10,089 nt of DNA. It comes from Armatimonadota bacterium. GTDB lineage: Bacteria > Armatimonadota > Armatimonadia > Armatimonadales > Armatimonadaceae. How positions within the stretch are numbered: position 1 is the stretch's first letter; the number at the start of each line of letters is the position of its first letter. The DNA lies in the NCBI GenBank assembly GCA_030833025.1, contig JAURHZ010000068.1:1-10089 (forward strand), in the 5' to 3' direction. The translations under genes were made by a program, and so were the position numbers. This document shows, in pieces, positions 5,574 to 10,089 of the stretch. Below the pieces are notes generated by a model that worked only from the letters and a program-made list of their open reading frames with translations, did not search any database and was not told where the DNA came from.

Positions 5574-7028
5574 TTAGAGATCTGCGATTGCGCTGAACCG
5601 GGCGTGCATCTCGGGATCTGGTGTATAAGTTTCTAGTGTTACGCTGTCCCTGACGATGCTTCGGAGGTCACTCAGGTCTTTGACGATTCCAAGGGAGATT
5701 CCTTGCAGAAGGACATTCCCGATGGCTGTTGCTTCAACAGGCCCCGCGATAACCGTGCAGCCAGTCGCATCCGCGGCGATCTGATTAAGCAAGCGATTCT
5801 GGCTTCCCCCGCCGACGATATGCAACACGCGAATCGAACGGCCGGTTACGCGCTCCATCATCCGCAATGTCTTGCGATACTTAAGACCCAGCGAATCTAG
5901 GCAGCAACGAATCATCGCCCCAACACCCTCCGGTGCCTCGATGCCAGTTGCAATGCATAGCTCGCGGATAGCACGCGGCATGTCGTCTGGGGCCGCAAGG
6001 CTGGGATGATCCGGATCGATCACCGCTGCGAGCGCCGGCGCCTCCGCTGCCAGCCGTGTTAGTTCATCATAGGAACGCTCACGCCCGAGGCGTGCATAGG
6101 CCCGGCGACATTCCTGGACCAGCCATAAGCCAGCGATATTCTTTAGCAAACGCACCGTGCCGCAGACGCCACCTTCATTGGTGATATTCATCGCGCAGGC
6201 CTCCGGAGTCAGGACAGCCTCTGCGAGCTCAACGCCAAGGAGGGACCACGTTCCGCTCGAAAGATAGGCCCAGTCATCCCCGCCGGCTGCAGGCACTGCA
6301 GCCACCGCGCACGCCGTGTCGTGACCACCTGGCGCAATGACCGGAATCCCTTGCACTGTTGCCGGCAACGATACATCATTGATTCCGCCATAGGTTGCGC
6401 CCGCGGGAAGGACGTCGGGAAGAATGCTGGTCGGGATACCAACACGCTCCAAAATGTCCGTAGCCCAGGTTCCCGTCGTGATGTCGAGCATTTGGCTGGT
6501 GCTGGCAATCGTAAACTCCGATGCCTCTACCCCCGTCAAAAGCCCATGGAGAAAGTCGGGGATGAAGAGGAGGCGCTGTGTCGCTGCGAGCTGCTCAGCG
6601 TGGTTTTCTGCAAGGCTTGCCAGCTGGAAAAGGGTATTGATTTGCATCGTCTGGATACCCGTAGCCGCATAAATCTCATCCTGTGGGACCTTGGCAAAGA
6701 CTTTGTCCGTGAATCCATCCGTGCGCGCATCGCGGTAATGAACAGGGCTCCCGACCAGCGTGCCACCTTTACCGATAAGGGCAAAGTCCACACCCCAAGT
6801 GTCGATACCCACGGATGCAAATCCGCCATCTTCGGCTGCCAGTCGGATTGCATTTCGAATTTCTTGGATAAGCCCGGTGGTGTTCCAGTAAAGCGTGTTG
6901 CCTACTTTGACGGGGCCATTTGGAAAGCGGTGGATGACATTAAGTGAGAGCTTTCGGTCATCCGACAGCGTCCCAATCACGCCGCGGCCACTCTCAGCTC
7001 CGAGGTCAATCGCAAGTATTCGTGTCAT
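5574..7028 (-). CDS. rhaB: Rhamnulokinase (FGGY carbohydrate kinase family)
   Basis: A 484-residue cytoplasmic sugar kinase that should phosphorylate L-rhamnulose with ATP to L-rhamnulose 1-phosphate in rhamnose catabolism. The N-terminal ATP-fold motif is LAIDLGAESGRGVIG with D8. RhaB-type wording follows: GIDTWGVDFAL (74-84), HYRDART (97-103), TGIQTMQINTLFQL (123-136), FIPDFLHGLLTG (155-166), GGHDTACAVAAVP (234-246) with D237 as the likely catalytic base, WAYLSSGTWSLLGVE (253-267), NEGG, RLLKNIAGLWLVQECRR (293-309) and, near the end, HIVGGGSQN and GPVEATAIGN. Length matches characterised RhaB. GGAGGAA (7034-7040) is well placed before the ATG. No rhaA, rhaD, rhaM or rhamnose transporter gene is in the window, so the pathway is dispersed or the kinase serves a related deoxy-ketose. 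It converges with the pseudopilin gene with a 3-bp gap and no hairpin. Confidence 0.95.
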   Translation of the reverse strand: MTRILAIDLGAESGRGVIGTLSDDRKLSLNVIHRFPNGPVKVGNTLYWNTTGLIQEIRNAIRLAAEDGGFASVGIDTWGVDFALIGKGGTLVGSPVHYRDARTDGFTDKVFAKVPQDEIYAATGIQTMQINTLFQLASLAENHAEQLAATQRLLFIPDFLHGLLTGVEASEFTIASTSQMLDITTGTWATDILERVGIPTSILPDVLPAGATYGGINDVSLPATVQGIPVIAPGGHDTACAVAAVPAAGGDDWAYLSSGTWSLLGVELAEAVLTPEACAMNITNEGGVCGTVRLLKNIAGLWLVQECRRAYARLGRERSYDELTRLAAEAPALAAVIDPDHPSLAAPDDMPRAIRELCIATGIEAPEGVGAMIRCCLDSLGLKYRKTLRMMERVTGRSIRVLHIVGGGSQNRLLNQIAADATGCTVIAGPVEATAIGNVLLQGISLGIVKDLSDLRSIVRDSVTLETYTPDPEMHARFSAIADL

Positions 7029-7062
7029 CCCAGTTCCTCCACGTCAAACCATTTGCAGTCGC

Positions 7063-7092
7063 ATTATCCGCCTTTATGGATGCAAGGTGCAA
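7063..7092 (-). promoter_or_regulatory. Candidate rhaB promoter
   Basis: On the minus strand TTGCAC (7092-7087), an 18-bp spacer and GATAAT (7068-7063) form a sigma70-like promoter with a predicted start near 7056, about 28 nt before the rhaB ATG. The leader then contains the GGAGGAA ribosome-binding site. No obvious operator dyad is seen in the 96-bp divergent gap. Confidence 0.5.
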
Positions 7093-7110
7093 AGCAGATA
7101 CAACCTCAGG

Positions 7111-7116
7111 TAGGCT
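7111..7116 (+). promoter_or_regulatory. Candidate -10 hexamer of a near-leaderless promoter
   Basis: TAGGCT lies 8 nt before the ATG of the phosphatase gene, which has no convincing Shine-Dalgarno sequence. The arrangement repeats that at 1245-1258. The -35 region is unrecognisable and overlaps the divergent rhaB promoter. Confidence 0.25.
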
Positions 7117-7124
7117 GACAACGT

Positions 7125-7634
7125 ATGAATGTTCCCATCAAATGCTCTGGTCTAGATGCCCCGAATCTGTGGCAAGTGGCTCCTAGGATTTATACGTGCG
7201 GGCAAGTTTCAGAAGCAGATGTCCAGTGGTTTGCAGCTGAGGCAGGTGTTTCAGCTGTCCTGAATCTGCTGCCACCAACGCAGGAGCTCGCGGAAGAAGA
7301 TGGCTGGTGGGCGGATGCGGGCGTCGACTACGATGTGGTTCCGGTTATCTGGATGCAGCCGACGATGGACGGGGTCCTCGCTTGTCTCAATTGGCTTGAG
7401 CGGCATCAAGAGGAAACGGTTTTGGTTCATTGCTCGATGAACTACCGCGTTTCGTGTCTTGTGCATCTGATTCGGCGGCTGCGTGGCAATATTGTTGATG
7501 CCTCCCACGATGACTGGCTCCATGAAATCTGGGAGCCGAACGCAATCTGGATGGCATTTATCAGCCAGCTGTGTGCGCTAGAAGACTCACCGTTGACCGC
7601 GGTCTCCCAGCGACTGAATGCATTTGATTTTTAG
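7125..7634 (+). CDS. Protein tyrosine phosphatase-superfamily protein (compact, CX4R loop)
   Basis: A 169-residue cytoplasmic protein of the cysteine phosphatase superfamily, resembling the short bacterial 'protein tyrosine phosphatase family' proteins related to the DUF442 group. It opens with PRIYTCGQVSEADV (20-33) and GVSAVLNLLPP (41-51), the first beta strands of the fold. It continues with DYDVVPVIWMQPT (68-80) and the phosphate-binding loop LVHCSMNYRVSC (100-111), with nucleophile C103 and R108. The loop has four residues between Cys and Arg rather than the five of classical PTPs, as also seen in the DUF442 CRSGTR loop. The C-terminal IWEPNAIWMAFI fits the same family. The substrate is unknown. 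It is divergent from rhaB over 96 bp, and its stop codon overlaps that of the convergent sulfatase-like gene by 4 bp. No Shine-Dalgarno sequence is apparent before the ATG. Confidence 0.82.
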   Translation: MNVPIKCSGLDAPNLWQVAPRIYTCGQVSEADVQWFAAEAGVSAVLNLLPPTQELAEEDGWWADAGVDYDVVPVIWMQPTMDGVLACLNWLERHQEETVLVHCSMNYRVSCLVHLIRRLRGNIVDASHDDWLHEIWEPNAIWMAFISQLCALEDSPLTAVSQRLNAFDF

Positions 7635-9325
7635 GGTTGCTTGACCGCCGGATCATCCTTACGACCCGTCGGATTCGTCATCGGAACAAAGGTAAATGGC
7701 TCATTTAGGGTGCTGTAGTAGCTAAAGTCATCCACTGGCGGGATTTGTGCGCCATAGATCTTAGTTGCGATGCGGTGGAGGAGGATAAGGGGTGAGCACT
7801 TATCGATGTCACCGATGGCAGCTTTGTAGCGCTCCGGAACCCGGACAGCCATGAGCGTGCCTTTGACTTCATCCATGTCGGTGCCGTTTGAGGATGTCCA
7901 ATCAAGGTTCATCCGCGGGCCATGGTCGCCTAAGATGACGGTGATTGTTTCTCGATGTGGCTTAGCATCCATAGTGTCAATGGTTGAAAGGACTTTAGTG
8001 TTGATGGCTTTTAGCTGTGAGACATAGGCTCTTTTGTATGTTTCCTTGCCAATTTTTTCAATAAGTTGACTGCCATCCAACAAGGAGAATGTACGACTAT
8101 TTGGTTTCACCGGGTCGCCATTGGCATCGAACACAAAAGGCGGATGTGGAGCGAGGACATGTACAAATGTTGCCTTGGGTGCTGTCAACTCGGTTGACAT
8201 CTGCCAGAAACGGAAAACATCGCGCAGCTGTTGCCGGTGCCTACGGACGCTCGACTCATCAATGAGTGAGATAAGAGAAAGCGGTGTTCGTTCGATGAGC
8301 AGGCGGAGTGCTGTTTCCACTTTGTAGCTCATCATGAAGTTTTCGTTGGTTTCAAAGGTAAGGTCAGCGCTTGGCATTGCCGTGAGGCTTGTTCCACTCG
8401 GAACGCTTACGATCTTGTAGCCAAGCTTTCGCATGGTTTGCCAGAGAATTGCGTTGTCAATCGTATTCGTTACCACACCGGCCAGGTCAACATCTTTAGA
8501 CCTCTTAAGCTGCTCTACCGGCTTGAAATTTAGCATCGATGCCACGGCAAGCACTGTTTGTGTGTAGTTCGCGTGGCTACGTGTCGCTACGGAGAAGCCT
8601 GTAGCCTCAAGATTTTTCAGGAACGGATGGTTGTCGTAGTCGTAGTAGGACTGAATGACATCATCGCGTCCGTATGCATCCAAGATGACAATCTGCAAGT
8701 CCGGTAATGCAGTGGACGGACTATCGGTCTCGCTAGAGGACCGCTTTGTGAGGAGGCCCTTAGCTGCATCCAGAGTGTGGACAGCACGGTCACTCTTGTT
8801 TCCACTGGTGATGTTCTGGTTATAGTCAGCATAGTTTGCTGTTCTTATGGCATCTTTCCAAGGGGTTGTCACTAATGGGATGAGCATCAGTGTGACGGCA
8901 ATGGCGGTGAATGCACCAAATGCGCGTGGCAGGATTCGGCGCATCAGCAAAGCACAGACGATTCCGGCTATGGCAAAACCAAACCAGAGGTATGTACCAA
9001 CGGTTTCGGCACGGGCATTGTCAAAAAAGTAAGCCACAATGACCGCGGGGCCAACCACGATGTCACGGAAGGCAAACGTAAACAGGATGAATGTGCTCAG
9101 TAACATCGAGGCAAATCGAGATACTTCTGGCTTTCGGATGCAAGCGAGAGCGAGTCCACTCGCGAATGTGAGTACAACCGCACCGATAGCTGGCATCAGC
9201 ATTACGGTAATGGGAATCTCGAAGCGATTGGTTGCCGCGAGCGTAATCAGGGGGTAAAGGCAGGTTGCGGTGATGGGTAATGCCAGCAGCAGTGCCTGCC
9301 TAAGAAACGTTATGACCTTGGACAC
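7631..9325 (-). CDS. Membrane-anchored sulfatase/alkaline phosphatase-superfamily protein
   Basis: A 564-residue protein (from GTG9325) with about six hydrophobic segments in the first 155 residues and a large extracytoplasmic hydrolase domain. The domain begins LPDLQIVILDAYGRDD (207-222), the metal-binding first strand, followed by YYDYDNHPFLKNLEATGF and SHANYTQTVLAVASMLN (251-266), where a Thr near 255-257 could be the nucleophile. Then come FVHVLAPHPPFVFDANG (387-403) and the late metal motif VILGDHGPR (463-471). This architecture is that of sulfatase-like and LTA-synthase-like phospho- or sulfotransferases and hydrolases acting on envelope glycans or lipids; the reaction is not predictable. 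No Cys/Ser-x-Pro-x-Arg sulfatase signature is seen, so a formylglycine sulfatase is unlikely. GGAGAG lies just before GTG9325; an in-frame ATG at 9349 lacks a ribosome-binding site. The gene follows the DPGAGS protein gene by 94 bp and is probably cotranscribed with it. Confidence 0.85.
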   Translation of the reverse strand: MSKVITFLRQALLLALPITATCLYPLITLAATNRFEIPITVMLMPAIGAVVLTFASGLALACIRKPEVSRFASMLLSTFILFTFAFRDIVVGPAVIVAYFFDNARAETVGTYLWFGFAIAGIVCALLMRRILPRAFGAFTAIAVTLMLIPLVTTPWKDAIRTANYADYNQNITSGNKSDRAVHTLDAAKGLLTKRSSSETDSPSTALPDLQIVILDAYGRDDVIQSYYDYDNHPFLKNLEATGFSVATRSHANYTQTVLAVASMLNFKPVEQLKRSKDVDLAGVVTNTIDNAILWQTMRKLGYKIVSVPSGTSLTAMPSADLTFETNENFMMSYKVETALRLLIERTPLSLISLIDESSVRRHRQQLRDVFRFWQMSTELTAPKATFVHVLAPHPPFVFDANGDPVKPNSRTFSLLDGSQLIEKIGKETYKRAYVSQLKAINTKVLSTIDTMDAKPHRETITVILGDHGPRMNLDWTSSNGTDMDEVKGTLMAVRVPERYKAAIGDIDKCSPLILLHRIATKIYGAQIPPVDDFSYYSTLNEPFTFVPMTNPTGRKDDPAVKQP

Positions 9326-9419
9326 AGACTCTCCACGGGTTTGAAACATATGTGGTTATGCATCGGTGTCCGCAGTGCGGCGGGATGGGAACGACCGGAA
9401 ACCTGACGACTTGAGCGAC

Positions 9420-9629
9420 TTAGTGTTTTGTGTTGCCTTTGCCGGCTTTGCCACGAAACCAGTTACGAAAGGTGTAGAGCAGTCCTGCGGCACTTGCAAT
9501 AAGGAGCTGTGTTGCCATACTACCCGCGCCTGGGTCCAAGTACGCCGCTGCTGGTGCCTCTGTTATTGCAACAACAACTGTCAATAGTAGGGAAATACTG
9601 ATTATATTTTTTAATAGTTTTGTTTTCAT
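9420..9629 (-). CDS. Small DPGAGS-motif membrane protein, likely partner of the sulfatase
   Basis: A 69-residue protein with a basic start MKTKLLKN, a hydrophobic stretch to about residue 20 ending in APAAA, then YLDPGAGS, a second hydrophobic segment and a basic tail (FRNWFRGKAGKGNTKH). The hydrophobic stretch with AAA before Tyr looks like a cleavable signal peptide, leaving one membrane helix with DPGAGS on the outer face. From general knowledge, short proteins with a (Y)xDPGTGS motif followed by one helix are widespread and often encoded beside membrane sulfatase-like or glycosyltransferase genes; their function is unknown. ATG9629 is preferred over the upstream TTG9698, because the extra residues are polar and not family-like; neither has a clear Shine-Dalgarno sequence. 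The sulfatase gene lies 94 bp downstream on the same strand. Local sequence is more AT-rich than elsewhere. Confidence 0.72.
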   Translation of the reverse strand: MKTKLLKNIISISLLLTVVVAITEAPAAAYLDPGAGSMATQLLIASAAGLLYTFRNWFRGKAGKGNTKH

Positions 9630-9703
9630 TGTAGTACCGTCATAACAGACTGAATTGTCGGTAGGATGGTTCACTTTTTTAGGAGGAAAAGTGCTCAAAA
9701 TGC

Positions 9704-9731
9704 ATGTGATTTAGTAGGGATAAAATCACAT
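9704..9731. promoter_or_regulatory. Inverted repeat ATGTGATTT-N10-AAATCACAT
   Basis: Two perfect 9-nt inverted arms around a 10-nt AGTAGGGATA centre, 75 bp upstream of the DPGAGS start codon. One-turn spacing suits a dimeric regulator; the TGTGA arm with TCACA recalls Crp/Fnr-type half-sites, but the spacing (10 rather than 6 nt) differs. As RNA it is a 9-bp AT-rich stem. Confidence 0.4.
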
Positions 9732-9799
9732 CTATAAGTCTCCCGAATACGGTGAACATTCAGAAATAGTTAAGCGTCAATGGCTGATTTTTTGCTGGA

Positions 9800-9815
9800 T
9801 GATCGCATGCGATCA
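9800..9815. promoter_or_regulatory. Perfect 16-bp palindrome TGATCGCATGCGATCA
   Basis: All 16 bases read identically on both strands. It lies in gene-free DNA, about 170 bp upstream of the DPGAGS start and 170 bp past the DUF1501 stop. It could be an operator or a genome-wide short palindromic motif; it contains two GATC sites. Confidence 0.4.
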
Positions 9816-9910
9816 GAGCCACATCAACCATGTCATCCGTGTATTTCCTGATGGCTTCGTCGTATAAGTCTAGTGTCACGTAACATCATGAATGATCGAT
9901 TAATAGCAGC

Positions 9911-9935
9911 AAAATACACGCCGCTTTGTGCGGTG
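9911..9935 (-). terminator. Possible terminator of the DUF1501 gene
   Basis: Read on the minus strand, CACCGC, an ACAAA loop and GCGGCGTG form a 6-bp GC stem with one bulged C, followed by TATTTT. It lies about 54 bp past the DUF1501 stop. The stem is short, so this is a moderate candidate. Confidence 0.4.
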
Positions 9936-9988
9936 CATTTCCAAAAAACTGCTAAACCCTAACGTGCAATTAACGGTGGGATATCTGT

Positions 9989-10089
9989 TTAACTCGCGAT
10001 GACATCCTTTACGACATTTCCCTTGACATCTGTTAGGCGGAAATCACGTCCTGCGTAGCGGTAGGTGAGCCGTGTGTGGTCAAGTCCTA
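9989..10089 (-). CDS. DUF1501-family protein, C-terminal end only
   Basis: The frame enters from the right edge and ends at TAA (9989-9991), giving 32 residues. They include GLDHTRLTYRYAGRDF, RLTDV and a VVKDV-like end. This matches from memory the highly conserved C-terminus of DUF1501 proteins, which belong to the alkaline phosphatase/sulfatase superfamily, carry Tat signals and are abundant in Planctomycetota, Verrucomicrobiota and related groups, often beside DUF1549/DUF1553 cytochrome-like genes. Those partners and the catalytic domain would lie to the right of the window. The biochemical role of the family is not established. Confidence 0.8.
   Translation of the reverse strand, partial: GLDHTRLTYRYAGRDFRLTDVKGNVVKDVIAS

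Larger units (their letters stand above)
9630..9988. other. 359-bp gene-free stretch between the DPGAGS gene and DUF1501
   Basis: No protein-like frame of useful length is present. The left part (to about 9760) is AT-rich and lies upstream of the DPGAGS gene, so it should contain that operon's promoter; I see no convincing -35/-10 pair. It holds the dyad at 9704-9731, the palindrome at 9800-9815 and a terminator-like hairpin at 9911-9935. Confidence 0.6.

Noticed and set aside
6321..6947. 208-codon plus-strand frame opposite rhaB
   Set aside because: The minus-strand RhaB sequence is full-length and motif-complete; the plus frame shows no domain.
7090..7125. Third copy of the repeat block, based on ATACAACC at about 7099
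   Set aside because: Similarity ends after eight bases; no TACAAT, CTGTCGACC or GCACCAG follows at the right spacing.
9666..9737. Short plus-strand frame with an AGGAGG at 9681-9686
   Set aside because: The AGGAGG lies inside the frame rather than before its ATG, and the GTG it could serve (9691) opens only seven codons.

Overview
The window looks like a chromosomal segment of a free-living Gram-negative-type bacterium, most likely Armatimonadota, with a planctomycete-like lineage as the alternative. The best clue is the pseudopilin at 4791-5570: its N-terminus continues from the usual FTLIELLVVIAIIAILAA helix into FPVFASAREKAR, wording that I associate with Armatimonadota prepilin-like proteins, and it has an H...ADGH motif near the C-terminus. 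The C-terminal end of a DUF1501 protein at the right edge fits the same group of phyla. Base composition is moderate and even, except for a more AT-rich patch around 9590-9760. No rRNA, tRNA, CRISPR array, insertion sequence or phage gene is visible.

Layout from left to right: the end of an unrecognised protein (+, to 386); a TerC-family membrane protein (-, 400-1200); a divergent BMP-family substrate-binding lipoprotein (+, 1258-2367); a HAD phosphatase (-, 2414-3085) convergent with it across a hairpin; a 424-bp gene-free stretch (3086-3509) holding two copies of an 83-bp promoter-bearing repeat; a Gfo/Idh/MocA oxidoreductase (+, 3510-4649) closed by a clear intrinsic terminator; the pseudopilin (+, 4791-5570); rhamnulokinase RhaB (-, 5574-7028); a divergent protein-tyrosine-phosphatase-like protein (+, 7125-7634); a membrane sulfatase-superfamily protein (-, 7631-9325) preceded by a small DPGAGS membrane protein (-, 9420-9629); a roughly 360-bp gene-free stretch with dyad elements; and the C-terminal end of a DUF1501 protein (-, 9989-10089).

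Most genes are single transcription units in alternating orientation, so the window is not one pathway. The possible themes are carbohydrate use (RhaB, Gfo/Idh, HAD sugar-phosphatase-like), envelope and surface functions (pseudopilin, sulfatase with DPGAGS partner, DUF1501) and uptake (BMP lipoprotein). The only probable operon is DPGAGS protein followed by the membrane sulfatase. Two start classes are visible: genes with good Shine-Dalgarno sequences (HAD, Gfo/Idh, pseudopilin, RhaB, sulfatase at GTG) and genes without one whose ATG sits 7-8 nt after a TANNNT hexamer (BMP lipoprotein, phosphatase), suggesting leaderless mRNAs.

I do not see a convincing new multi-gene system. The signals most worth following are the duplicated promoter/operator block at 3233-3496, the DPGAGS-sulfatase pair, and the perfect palindrome at 9800-9815.
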